Source: Hydrogenobaculum sp. 3684 (GTDB lineage Bacteria > Aquificota > Aquificia > Aquificales > Aquificaceae). From it: a stretch of 64,000 bases of DNA. The translations under genes were made by a program, and so were the position numbers. Of the stretch, positions 35,413 through 43,360 are shown one piece after another (within the stretch, counting starts at the first letter, position 1; every line of letters begins with the position of its first letter). The notes under the pieces were generated by a model. It searched no databases. It saw only the letters and a list, made by a program, of their open reading frames with translations, and had not been told where the DNA came from. Location of the stretch: contig NC_015557.1 in NCBI RefSeq assembly GCF_000213785.1, positions 62,001 through 126,000 on the forward strand. Direction: 5' to 3'.

Positions 35413-35477
35413 TTTTGTGTGTGGTGTAATGCACGCAAAAATTTTTGTGTGTGGTGTTTTTGATTTGATTGCACGCA
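35413..35477 (+). repeat. imperfect direct repeat between fic and hsdS
   Basis: TTTTGTGTGTGGTGT occurs at 35413-35427 and 35443-35457, and each copy is followed by GCACGCA (35431-35437 and 35471-35477). The first GCACGCAAAAA can also pair with the second TTTTTGTGTG as a hairpin. It may be a regulator site or terminator; it lies in the 99-bp gap before hsdS. Confidence 0.6.
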
Positions 35478-35505
35478 GTTTATTTTGTTTAGAGGTGATT
35501 TAATT

Positions 35506-36825
35506 ATGAGTGGTGATAAAGAGTTTAAAGAATTTGAAAATTTGCCAGAGGGGTGGAAGTGGGTAAGGTTGGAGGAGGTTATTGAGAAGACTTATCCAGG
35601 TGAATGGGGCGATAATCCAACTGATAGCAAAAATATTTTTCCAGTATTTAGCACTCTTGCTATTGATTATGATGGTAGAATAGACTTTACAAAAGCAATT
35701 CCAAGAAAACTAAACAAGAAAAAAATTGAAAAATTAAAGCTAAGAAAAGGTATGATTTTAATAGAAAAATCAGGCGGTAGTACAGATATTCCAGCAGGGA
35801 AGGTAGCAATTTTAAAACAAGATTTTGAAGGAACATGCTCTAATTTTATTCAAATTTTAAAACCTAATAATAATGCTTGCAATAGCTATTATCTGTTTTA
35901 CAGATTGTTATACAACTTTAAAAATAATCTTACTGAGAAATATCAGCAAAAGACAACAGGAATTATAAATTTTATATTGAAAGAATATTTTAATGAATAT
36001 ATCCCCCTCCCCCCGCTACCAGAACAGCAAAAAATAGCTGAAATTCTTGAAACAATTGACAATGCTATAGAAAAGACAGACAAGATTATAGAAAAATACA
36101 AACGCATAAAACAGGGCTTGATGCAGGATTTACTCACCAAAGGCATAGACGAAAACGGCAACATTAGAGATGAAAAAACTCACAAGTTTAAAGACTCCAC
36201 ACTTGGCAGGATACCAGAAGAGTGGGAAGTTGTGAGATTGGGGGAGATTGGAGAGATAATTACTGGTAGTACGCCCCCAACCGAAAATTCTGAATATTAT
36301 GGAGACGAATATCTCTTCATTTCTCCTGAAGATATACAAAATAAAAAGTACATTGTAAATACAACTAAAAAATTAACAAAACTTGGTATGAATATACAAA
36401 GAAAAATTTCACCAATGTCTATTTGTGTTGTGTGTATTGGATCTACAATAGGTAAAATAGCAATAACAAAATATGAATGTTCTACAAATCAACAAATTAA
36501 TACTATAATTCCAAACTTAAAACTTTATGACCCTGAAGCATTATATTATTTTATAAATTTTCATATTCAATCTCCACTAAAAATAGAGGCAGGATTGCAA
36601 GCTGTACCTATTGTTAACAAATCCGCATTTTCAAAAATCCCCCTACCCCTCCCCCCACTCCCCGAACAGCAACGCATAGCCGAAATACTTTCACAAACAG
36701 ACCAAACAATTGAAAAAGAACAACAATACAAAGAAAAACTACAAAGAACGAAACAAGGACTTATGCAAGACCTATTAACAGGAAAAGTTAGAGTTAACCA
36801 CCTTGTTGAGGAGGAAGAAAAATGA
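35506..36825 (+). CDS. hsdS: type I restriction-modification specificity subunit
   Basis: A 439-residue HsdS with two target-recognition domains. Each TRD starts with P-E-G-W-K-W or P-E-E-W-E-V, and each is followed by L-P-P-L-P-E-Q-Q-[KR]-I-A-E-I-L and a helix ending K-Q-G-L-M-Q-D-L-L-T (about 167-215 and 382-430). The two helices form the coiled-coil spacer of a bipartite recognition site. The near-identity of the two conserved regions permits TRD swapping by recombination. AGAGGTG lies before the ATG at 35506; a TTG or other start at 35485 is weaker. The next gene overlaps by 4 nt. Confidence 0.94.
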   Translation: MSGDKEFKEFENLPEGWKWVRLEEVIEKTYPGEWGDNPTDSKNIFPVFSTLAIDYDGRIDFTKAIPRKLNKKKIEKLKLRKGMILIEKSGGSTDIPAGKVAILKQDFEGTCSNFIQILKPNNNACNSYYLFYRLLYNFKNNLTEKYQQKTTGIINFILKEYFNEYIPLPPLPEQQKIAEILETIDNAIEKTDKIIEKYKRIKQGLMQDLLTKGIDENGNIRDEKTHKFKDSTLGRIPEEWEVVRLGEIGEIITGSTPPTENSEYYGDEYLFISPEDIQNKKYIVNTTKKLTKLGMNIQRKISPMSICVVCIGSTIGKIAITKYECSTNQQINTIIPNLKLYDPEALYYFINFHIQSPLKIEAGLQAVPIVNKSAFSKIPLPLPPLPEQQRIAEILSQTDQTIEKEQQYKEKLQRTKQGLMQDLLTGKVRVNHLVEEEEK

Positions 36826-37112
36826 ACAGAGATATACAAGCAATTTTACAAGAACGTAAAAATTATTTAGTAGAAAAGTTTGGAGTAATTGAAATTGCTA
36901 TCTTTGGCTCCTATGCAAGAGGTGAACAAGGCAAGGATAGTGATGTAGATCTCATAGTTGATTTTAAAGAAGGCTGGAAAACTTTTGATAATTACATGAA
37001 TTTAAAATTCTACCTTGAAGAACTTTTTGGTAAAAAGGTTGACCTTGTGATTAAATCGGCTATAAATCCCCGCATAAAACCTTTCATCATTGAGGAAGCT
37101 ATATATGTCTAA
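36822..37112 (+). CDS. MNT-type minimal nucleotidyltransferase
   Basis: A 96-residue nucleotidyltransferase of the MntA class. The core is I-F-G-S-Y-A-R-G-E (G29, S30) followed by D-S-D-V-D-L (D41 and D43 as metal ligands). MNT proteins usually act as antitoxins that AMPylate a HEPN toxin; no HEPN gene is adjacent. It overlaps hsdS by ATGA and is followed 35 bp later by hsdR, so it is made with the restriction system. A role in guarding HsdR, or a remnant of a HEPN/MNT pair, are both possible. Confidence 0.85.
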   Translation: MNRDIQAILQERKNYLVEKFGVIEIAIFGSYARGEQGKDSDVDLIVDFKEGWKTFDNYMNLKFYLEELFGKKVDLVIKSAINPRIKPFIIEEAIYV

Positions 37113-37147
37113 AAAACGTAAAAATTTCTTCTTGAAAAGGAGTAAAC

Positions 37148-40100
37148 ATGTATTCCAAACTTGATGAAGAACACTATGTAGAAAATCCCTTCCTTGCCCA
37201 ATTACAACAGTTGGGATGGAAGATTTACAGACAAAGCAAAGATAACCCCGAAAATGTAAAAGAGATTTTAACATTCAATAGTAATGGTGAGCCTAATTAC
37301 GGCGAAAGCCAAAAATTCAGAGAAACCTTTAAAGAAGTCATACTTGAAAACGTATTAGCCCAATCAATTAAAAAAATAAACCCATGGATAGAAGAAGACC
37401 AAATAAAAGAAGTAATCAGAAAAATTACAACACCACAAGCAAACTCTCTACTTGAAGCAAACAAAGAAATACACGACTTACTATTAGAAAGTACATCAGT
37501 CCAAGAAAATAGACAAACAGGAGAAAAAAGCCCAACAGTTAGATTTATAGATTTTAAAAACCCAGAAAACAATACATTTATAGCAATATCTCAATTCAAA
37601 CTAAACGTACCCGGCACAGAAAAACACATAATTCCCGATATTGTGCTTTTTGTAAATGGATTGCCCCTTGTTGTAATAGAATGCAAATCCCCTGTCATAT
37701 CAGACCCAATGAACGAAGCAATCAAACAGCTAATGAGATATTCAAATAGGCGAGGAGAAAAAGAAGGAAACGAAAAACTATTTTATTATAACGCTTTTAT
37801 GATAGCCACATTCAACCAAAGAGCAAAATACGGCACGATCACATCAAGCCCAGAGCATTTTTATGAATGGAAAGACCCATACCCCTACTCATTATCAGAC
37901 ATACCAAACATTGCAAACAAAAACCCTACAAGCCAAGACATATTAGTCCAAGGAATGCTTTCAAAAAATAACCTACTAAGCATTATAAGAAATTTTATAT
38001 TATTTGTTGAAGATGACAAAGGGGGCATTAAAAAAGTAGCCCCAAGATATCAACAATTTAGAACGGTCAACAAAATCATAGAAAAAATCAAAAAAGGAAA
38101 AAATCCAGAAGAAAAAGGTGGTATAGTATGGCATACACAAGGCTCAGGCAAATCCCTTACAATGATGCAAACGGTCAGAGCCTTTTATCACGACCCAGAA
38201 CTTAGCAAATTCAAAATAGTGTTCATTACAGATAGAGAACAGCTTGAAAAACAACTCCTTGATACATCAAAAAGCGTTGGCTTTACAGTCCACCAAGCAA
38301 AAAATATAGAACACTTTAAAGAACTTCTAAAAACAAACACACCAGACCTAATAATGGGAATGGTGCATAAATTCAGAGAAAAAGACATTGAAAAAGGATT
38401 TCCAGTGTTAAATACATCAGAAAACATTCTTGTTATGATAGATGAAGCTCACAGAACCCAGTATAAACTACTTGGAGCAAATTTAAGAACAGCACTTCCA
38501 AACTCAGTAAAAATAGCATTTACAGGAACCCCGATAGAAAAAACAGAGCTTACATTCGGACAGTATATAGACAAATACGGAATAAGACAAGCAATAGAAG
38601 ACGGCGTGACGGTAGGTATAATTTACGAAGGAAGAACCCACTCAGCAGAACTAATAGACGAAGAAAAAGCAAACGTAAAATTTGAAGAAGTTTTTAAATA
38701 TGCAGACAACGAAGAAAAACGAGAAATACTTGGAAAGTATACTTGGAGATCCTACTTAGAAGCCCAAGAGGTAATAAAAGAAAAAGCAAAGGATATGATA
38801 GAGCACTATGTTAATAACATATTTCCAAACGGATTTAAAGCCCAGGTAGTAGCAGTTTCAAGGCTTGCAGCGGTAAGATACAAACAAGCCCTTGAAGAAG
38901 CAATAAAAGAAAAAATAAAACAGCTTGAAGAAAATAACCCAACCAAGATAGATATAGAAACTCTAAAAAGGCTAAAAGTAGCCGTTGTGATCTCAAAAGG
39001 CTCAAACAACGAAGACCCAAATATTTTTAAAGACGAATACACAAACCCAAACGAACATCAAAAAAACATCAAAAGCTTTAAAACACCATTTAACAAAAAA
39101 GATGAAAGCGGAATATCGGGAGACGTTGGCATAATTGTAGTAAATCAAATGCTACTAACAGGATTTGATGCACCAATAGAACAAGCAATGTATCTTGATA
39201 ACGTAATAAAAGACCATAACCTTTTGCAAGCAATCGCAAGAGTAAACAGAGCATACGAAAAAAAAGATTGCGGATACGTCGTAGATTACGTAGGAGTATT
39301 AAAAAATCTAAAAGATTCTCTATCAATATACGCCGATGAAGATATTGAAGAAATAAGCAGGACAATCATAAACAAAGCTAAAATCAAAGATGAAGCTAAA
39401 CACTATCAAAACAAGATAGATGAATTTTTCAATAAAAACCAAATACCAAATTGGAGAGACAATAAAGATGATTGTATAGACCTACTTGAAGATAAAGAGA
39501 AAAGAAATGAGTTTATAAACTTATTCAGAAGTTTTAACAGAGCATTAGATAAACTCTTTCCAGATAAAGAAGCTTTAAAGTATCTACCAGACCTAAAACT
39601 ACTAAGCTTTATAAAAGAAACAGCAAGAAACAGATACAGAGATCCCAATTTAAGCATAAGCGATGCTCCTAACAAACTTAGGAGCATTATAGAAGAACAC
39701 TTAATCTCAAAAGGAATAGACCCAAAAGTCCCACCAACCCCTATACTTAGCGATGAGTTTTTAGAAAAGCTTAAAAAAGAAGAAACGCCAAAACAAAGAG
39801 CAAAAGAGTTAGAACATGCTATCTATGAACACATAGAAAACCACTTTCAAGAAGACCCAGAATTCTATGAAAGATTTTCAGAAAGATTAAAAGATATCTT
39901 AGAGCAGTACAAAGAAAGCTGGGAAAATTTAGCAAACGAACTTGAATCTTTGAGAGAACAGCTAAAAATAGGTAGAGCCTCTGAAGAAACGTTCGGATTA
40001 GACCCAAAAAAAGAGATGCCATTCTTGGGATTAATAAAAAAAGAGCTTTACGGCAAGAAAAACATTGCAGAGCTTTCAGACAAAGAGATAGACGCTTTAA

Positions 40101-40315
40101 TAGAACTAACAAAGGATATAATATCATTGATAGAAAAAGAAACAAAAAAAGTAGATTTTTGGGATTCCGAACATAAACAAAAAATTTTGAAAGGTCGCAT
40201 AAGAGATTTTCTTCTTGAGAAAGAAAATATATTTCCTAATATTTATGACAAGAGAAATGAAATTACTCAAAAACTATTAGAGCTTGCATGGAACATACAT
40301 GGCAAAAGAAATTAA
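37148..40315 (+). CDS. hsdR: type I restriction endonuclease/translocase subunit
   Basis: A 1055-residue HsdR. The N-terminal PD-(D/E)xK nuclease shows I-I-P-D-I-V-L-F and V-V-I-E-C-K-S near 155-180. The SF2 helicase core follows: Walker A T-Q-G-S-G-K-S-L-T (near 335), motif II I-D-E-A-H-R-T (near 430), motif III A-F-T-G-T-P, and motif VI Q-A-I-A-R-V-N-R. A helical C-terminal region binds the HsdM/HsdS core. Length is normal. AAGGAG precedes the ATG. The coding strand is strongly A-rich (AAA, ATA, CAA, CCA codons), unlike genes on either side of the island. Confidence 0.95.
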   Translation: MYSKLDEEHYVENPFLAQLQQLGWKIYRQSKDNPENVKEILTFNSNGEPNYGESQKFRETFKEVILENVLAQSIKKINPWIEEDQIKEVIRKITTPQANSLLEANKEIHDLLLESTSVQENRQTGEKSPTVRFIDFKNPENNTFIAISQFKLNVPGTEKHIIPDIVLFVNGLPLVVIECKSPVISDPMNEAIKQLMRYSNRRGEKEGNEKLFYYNAFMIATFNQRAKYGTITSSPEHFYEWKDPYPYSLSDIPNIANKNPTSQDILVQGMLSKNNLLSIIRNFILFVEDDKGGIKKVAPRYQQFRTVNKIIEKIKKGKNPEEKGGIVWHTQGSGKSLTMMQTVRAFYHDPELSKFKIVFITDREQLEKQLLDTSKSVGFTVHQAKNIEHFKELLKTNTPDLIMGMVHKFREKDIEKGFPVLNTSENILVMIDEAHRTQYKLLGANLRTALPNSVKIAFTGTPIEKTELTFGQYIDKYGIRQAIEDGVTVGIIYEGRTHSAELIDEEKANVKFEEVFKYADNEEKREILGKYTWRSYLEAQEVIKEKAKDMIEHYVNNIFPNGFKAQVVAVSRLAAVRYKQALEEAIKEKIKQLEENNPTKIDIETLKRLKVAVVISKGSNNEDPNIFKDEYTNPNEHQKNIKSFKTPFNKKDESGISGDVGIIVVNQMLLTGFDAPIEQAMYLDNVIKDHNLLQAIARVNRAYEKKDCGYVVDYVGVLKNLKDSLSIYADEDIEEISRTIINKAKIKDEAKHYQNKIDEFFNKNQIPNWRDNKDDCIDLLEDKEKRNEFINLFRSFNRALDKLFPDKEALKYLPDLKLLSFIKETARNRYRDPNLSISDAPNKLRSIIEEHLISKGIDPKVPPTPILSDEFLEKLKKEETPKQRAKELEHAIYEHIENHFQEDPEFYERFSERLKDILEQYKESWENLANELESLREQLKIGRASEETFGLDPKKEMPFLGLIKKELYGKKNIAELSDKEIDALIELTKDIISLIEKETKKVDFWDSEHKQKILKGRIRDFLLEKENIFPNIYDKRNEITQKLLELAWNIHGKRN

Positions 40316-40985
40316 CTTAATAGTAGAAAAGATAATAAGGTCAGACAGAAAAAGTATTGCCATACAAATTACAGACAGGAGAACGATCATAATAAAAGCA
40401 CCGAAGCAAGCAACCAATGAAACAATAAGCAAAGTAATTTTAAAAAATCAATCTTGGATTGAAGAAAAAATAAAAAAAGTACAATCAAGAGACCCAAAAT
40501 TCAAAGAAAAAGAATTTGTAAACGGAGAAGGATTTTTATACTTAGGAAAACATTACCGTTTACAAATAACCAAAAACCAAGAAGAGCCTTTAATACTAAA
40601 AGATAAATATTTTCATATTTCAGAAAGCCATTTGCATAAAGCAAGAGAAATATTCATAGATTGGTATAAAGAAAGAGCTTTTGAAAAAATATCTGAAAGG
40701 GTAGAATTTTACGCCAAAATAAAAGGCTGTACTTATAGCAGAATAAACATAACAAACGCACAAAGAAGATGGGGTTCTTGTAGCAGCCTTGGAAATCTAA
40801 ACTTTACCTGGAGGCTAATAATGGCTCCCTTGTCTGTAATAGATTATGTAGTAATTCATGAATTAGTTCACTTAGAAGAAAAAAATCACAGTAAGAAGTT
40901 TTGGAGTAAAGTAAAAGTTTTAATGCCAGACTATGAAGAAAAAGATAGATGGCTAAGAGAAAACGGGTATATGTTGAATATTTAA
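40299..40985 (+). CDS. YgjP/WLM-type metallopeptidase
   Basis: A 228-residue protein of the DUF45 (YgjP) family, with the zinc motif H-E-L-V-H-L-x5-H (VIHELVHLEEKNHSKKFW) near residue 185 and the family's R-R-W-G-S-C-S-S-x-G-N-L-N-F before it. The ATG at 40299 lies within the end of hsdR (17-nt overlap); 40284 is an in-frame alternative. Such proteins very often accompany type I hsdR genes; their job is unknown, perhaps proteolytic control of HsdR. Composition is A-rich like hsdR. Confidence 0.88.
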   Translation: MAKEINLIVEKIIRSDRKSIAIQITDRRTIIIKAPKQATNETISKVILKNQSWIEEKIKKVQSRDPKFKEKEFVNGEGFLYLGKHYRLQITKNQEEPLILKDKYFHISESHLHKAREIFIDWYKERAFEKISERVEFYAKIKGCTYSRINITNAQRRWGSCSSLGNLNFTWRLIMAPLSVIDYVVIHELVHLEEKNHSKKFWSKVKVLMPDYEEKDRWLRENGYMLNI

Positions 40986-41049
40986 ATATTTTAGTTCACA
41001 GCTTACTACTTTATGAGATCGTCTCAATAGCCTTTTAAAGAAATTATAT

Positions 41050-41081
41050 GTTCACGATGTAGTGAACTTATACAGTATAAT
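41050..41081 (+). promoter_or_regulatory. palindromic operator and -10 for a leaderless exchanger mRNA
   Basis: GTTCACGATGTAGTGAAC (41050-41067) is a perfect 6-bp-arm inverted repeat covering the expected -35 region of TATAAT (41076-41081). The ATG lies at 41088, so transcription should begin at or beside the start codon. A second dyad, TGAGA-TCG-TCTCA (41014-41026), lies upstream and may end the restriction operon. Confidence 0.55.
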
Positions 41082-41087
41082 ATTCAC

Positions 41088-42047
41088 ATGGATTTTATCC
41101 TTATAGTAGTTTACATGATTTTAATATACGTATTGGCGGAAATTATTGTAAATGCTATAGATGTTTTGTCTCACGAGTTAAAAATTCCAGAGGGCATTAG
41201 CTCTTCTGTGATAGCATCTTTGGTGACTACGTTGCCGGAGTTTTTGGTGCCACTTATATCTTTTCTAAAGGGTTCTGTGGATACCACCCATATCGGTCTT
41301 GGTTCTATATTCGGTGGGCCTATGTTTCTTAGTATGTTTGGTTTTGGTTTTATGCTTTTGGTGATAGAAGCCAAATATAAGAGATTTAAAGACTTGTACG
41401 ACTTGACAAACATACTATTTTTCTTGTTTGCTTTTAATATAGCCTTATTGGCTAATTTTCTATCCTTTAAAAAACCTCTTGTGTTGTTGTTTCTGATAAT
41501 CTATGCGTATTTTGTATATATTCAGTTTAAAAGCCGTAAAACTAAAGACGAAGAAGAGAATGAAAAACTTTTTTTCTCTATTTTTTTCTCTAAACTTGGA
41601 ATAAAAGACTATACCAAAACACTTGCCGTAGTTCAAGGTTTGTTGGTGATTTTCACGCTTCCTTTTGTAATAGATGGGCTTGTGCTAAGTATAGAGGGTA
41701 TAGCTCATTCACTTGGATGGGATGCTTACAAAAGCGCTATAGTGTTTTCTCCCCTTGCCACAGAACTTCCAGAACTTTCAAACGCTTTTATCTGGGCTAG
41801 AAAAGGAAGGATAAAGTCTTCTATAGGCAACATCGTGGGGTCTTTGGTTTTTCAATCTTGTATGCCGGTGAGCTTGGGTCTGTGGTTTACCGATTGGCGT
41901 ATACCAAATATGCTTATGGTGGGTGGGTTTCTTAGTATTTTGAGTACTTTGATATTTTCTCTTAGTATATCAAAAGCTATAAATCTTAGAATTGGTATCA
42001 TATTTATAATTTTCATAATTGTGTTATACTTTTTATATATATTATGA
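41088..42047 (+). CDS. sodium/calcium exchanger family membrane protein
   Basis: A 319-residue protein with about ten membrane helices in two inverted halves. The halves carry the alpha-repeat signatures S-L-V-T-T-L-P-E-F (near 45) and S-P-L-A-T-E-L-P-E-L (near 225), whose glutamates bind the cation in the Ca2+:cation antiporter superfamily. A charged cytosolic loop (KSRKTKDEEENEK) separates them. Likely a Ca2+/Na+ or Ca2+/H+ antiporter; the ion is not decided. No ribosome site; the message seems leaderless. It overlaps the HU gene by 4 nt. Confidence 0.85.
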   Translation: MDFILIVVYMILIYVLAEIIVNAIDVLSHELKIPEGISSSVIASLVTTLPEFLVPLISFLKGSVDTTHIGLGSIFGGPMFLSMFGFGFMLLVIEAKYKRFKDLYDLTNILFFLFAFNIALLANFLSFKKPLVLLFLIIYAYFVYIQFKSRKTKDEEENEKLFFSIFFSKLGIKDYTKTLAVVQGLLVIFTLPFVIDGLVLSIEGIAHSLGWDAYKSAIVFSPLATELPELSNAFIWARKGRIKSSIGNIVGSLVFQSCMPVSLGLWFTDWRIPNMLMVGGFLSILSTLIFSLSISKAINLRIGIIFIIFIIVLYFLYIL

Positions 42048-42352
42048 GAAAGAAAGATTTGTTAAATCAAGTTATGATAAAGTTGCAAAAACAAGATACT
42101 AAACTAAAAAAAAGAGATGTGGCCCGTATCATAAATATGTTTTTAGATATATTAGAAGATACCATTGTGTCAAAAAAGGAAAATAAGATTCAGCTTTCTG
42201 GTTTTGGGACTTTTTATATAAAAGAAAGAAAACCCCGCATAGGAAGAAATCCAAAAACTGGTGACTTGTATAAGATACCTATAAGGTATAGCCTCACTTT
42301 CAAACCAAGTCAAAATTTTATATTGCAAGTAAACCACAAGAAAAAAGTCTAA
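42044..42352 (+). CDS. HU/IHF-family DNA-binding protein
   Basis: A 102-residue bacterial histone-like protein. The DNA-binding arm shows G-F-G-T-F-Y-I-K-E-R-K-P-R-I-G-R-N-P-K-T-G, where the proline that intercalates in DNA is the P of RNP. The N-terminal helical body starts MRKKDLLNQV. Extra lysines at both ends exceed the 90-residue norm. It begins inside the exchanger gene (ATGA), and its stop abuts the tRNA-Pro gene directly, so its mRNA 3' end must be made by tRNA processing if they are co-transcribed. Confidence 0.93.
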   Translation: MRKKDLLNQVMIKLQKQDTKLKKRDVARIINMFLDILEDTIVSKKENKIQLSGFGTFYIKERKPRIGRNPKTGDLYKIPIRYSLTFKPSQNFILQVNHKKKV

Positions 42353-42425
42353 CGGAATGTGGCGCAGGTGGTAGCGCACTGGCATGGGGGGCCAGGGGTC
42401 CCGGGTTCGAGTCCCGGCATTCCGA
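42353..42425 (+). tRNA. tRNA-Pro (anticodon GGG)
   Basis: Acceptor CGGAATG/CATTCCG, D arm GCGC...GCGC, anticodon stem CTGGC/GCCAG with loop ATGGGGG (anticodon GGG), variable loop, T arm CCGGG-TTCGAGT-CCCGG, discriminator A. CCA is not encoded. The first base follows the HU stop codon with no gap; no separate promoter was found. Confidence 0.96.
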
Positions 42426-42475
42426 TTTTAAAATATTTTAATTTTTTCACGATATAATATTTATATGGTGATTTT

Positions 42476-42970
42476 ATGAAAAGCGCCAAAAACTCAAATA
42501 AAGCTTTTTCTTTGGTAGAGTTTCTTGTGGTGATAGCCATACTTGCCATCTTTACATATGTATTTATGGGGCCTGGTATGAGGTGGTATCATCAATATAA
42601 ACTCTATTCTGAAGGTCAAAGGCTACATTCTCTTGTTATGGAAGCAAAAAACTATGCAATATCAAACTCGGTTTATACTTCTTTATGTACTACAAGTTCT
42701 TCTTTAACTATTTATAATTTGGGGCTTTATCCAAACTCCTCTTGTGGCGGTAATATTGTAGAGTCTTATACTTTACCCTCTTACGAGACTTCTTATCTTA
42801 GCTATACAGGAAATCCGGGTTATATATCTTTTGATGCAAGAGGTGTAAGTGCTCAAAATGGAAATGTGTGCGTTTATGATTCTTATATAAACCAATACTA
42901 TATGATATGCGTGTCCTATGTTGGCATAAGGGATACGTCTGGTACTGGCATATGCCCAACTAACTGCTAA
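42476..42970 (+). CDS. type IV pilin-like / pseudopilin protein
   Basis: A 164-residue prepilin. The class III signal is a short basic leader, then K-A/F-S-L-V-E-F-L-V-V-I-A-I-L, cut before F11; E15 is the conserved +5 glutamate. Ala instead of Gly at -1 is tolerated but uncommon. The body has four C-terminal-half cysteines (LCTT, SSCGG, NVCVYD, MICVS, GICPTNC) that could form disulfides. It looks like a minor pilin or GspH-type subunit. TATAAT at 42453-42458 serves as its promoter. The secretin at 4.5-6.4 kb could be its outer-membrane partner. Confidence 0.8.
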   Translation: MKSAKNSNKAFSLVEFLVVIAILAIFTYVFMGPGMRWYHQYKLYSEGQRLHSLVMEAKNYAISNSVYTSLCTTSSSLTIYNLGLYPNSSCGGNIVESYTLPSYETSYLSYTGNPGYISFDARGVSAQNGNVCVYDSYINQYYMICVSYVGIRDTSGTGICPTNC

Positions 42971-43018
42971 ACATCATAGATTTTTAGTATACTGCTAAAC
43001 ATCATAGATTTTTAGTAT
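42963..43018 (+). repeat. perfect 28-bp tandem duplication before rplU
   Basis: The 28-bp unit that starts ACTGCTAAAC and ends TTTTTAGTAT is present twice without mismatch (42963-42990, 42991-43018). The first copy includes the pilin stop codon. Each copy can pair CTAAA with TTTAG. The second copy supplies the -35 region of the rplU promoter. Confidence 0.9.
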
Positions 43019-43024
43019 TTTACT

Positions 43025-43033
43025 TGTTATAAT
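43025..43033 (+). promoter_or_regulatory. extended -10 promoter of rplU-rpmA
   Basis: TGT-TATAAT at 43025-43033; start near 43040; AGAGAGG then precedes the ATG at 43067. The upstream promoter half lies in the 28-bp tandem repeat. Confidence 0.55.
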
Positions 43034-43066
43034 TATCAATCTTAAATTGAAGAGAGGTTAGTGCTT

Positions 43067-43357
43067 ATGTATGCTGTTATAGAAACTGGTTCAAAACAGT
43101 ACGTAGTTAAAGAGGGCGATGTTTTAAAGGTGGAAAAGCTTCCTTTTGGAGAAAACGAGGAGATAGAACTTCCAGCTTTAAGCATAGTAAAAGACGGTGC
43201 TGTTAAGTTTGGCGGTAAGGTGAAAGCAAAAGTTTTATCTACTGCTAAAGATAAGAAGGTGCTTATTTTCAAGCATCTTCCAAAGAAACATTCTAAGAAA
43301 CTAAGAGGACACAGGCAGTTTTATACAAAAATCTCTATACTATCTATAGGAGAGTGA
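43067..43357 (+). CDS. rplU: 50S ribosomal protein L21
   Basis: A 96-residue L21 with the start MYAVIETGSKQYVVKEGD and the C-terminal K-H-L-P-K-K-H-S-K-K-L-R-G-H-R-Q, both canonical. It binds 23S rRNA domain near the exit tunnel. The ATG at 43067 is supported by AGAGAGG; two extra in-frame codons from 43061 are not needed. rpmA follows 3 bp later, the usual L21-L27 order. Confidence 0.96.
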   Translation: MYAVIETGSKQYVVKEGDVLKVEKLPFGENEEIELPALSIVKDGAVKFGGKVKAKVLSTAKDKKVLIFKHLPKKHSKKLRGHRQFYTKISILSIGE

Positions 43358-43360
43358 GCT

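Noticed and set aside
31863-40985. Restriction island as an integrated plasmid or prophage
   Set aside because: No integrase, transposase, replication gene or flanking att-like repeat was found, although tRNA-Pro lies 1.6 kb away with lpxB between.
42963-43018. Two 28-bp repeats as a CRISPR remnant
   Set aside because: The copies are directly adjacent without a spacer and no cas gene is in the window; a tandem duplication explains them.
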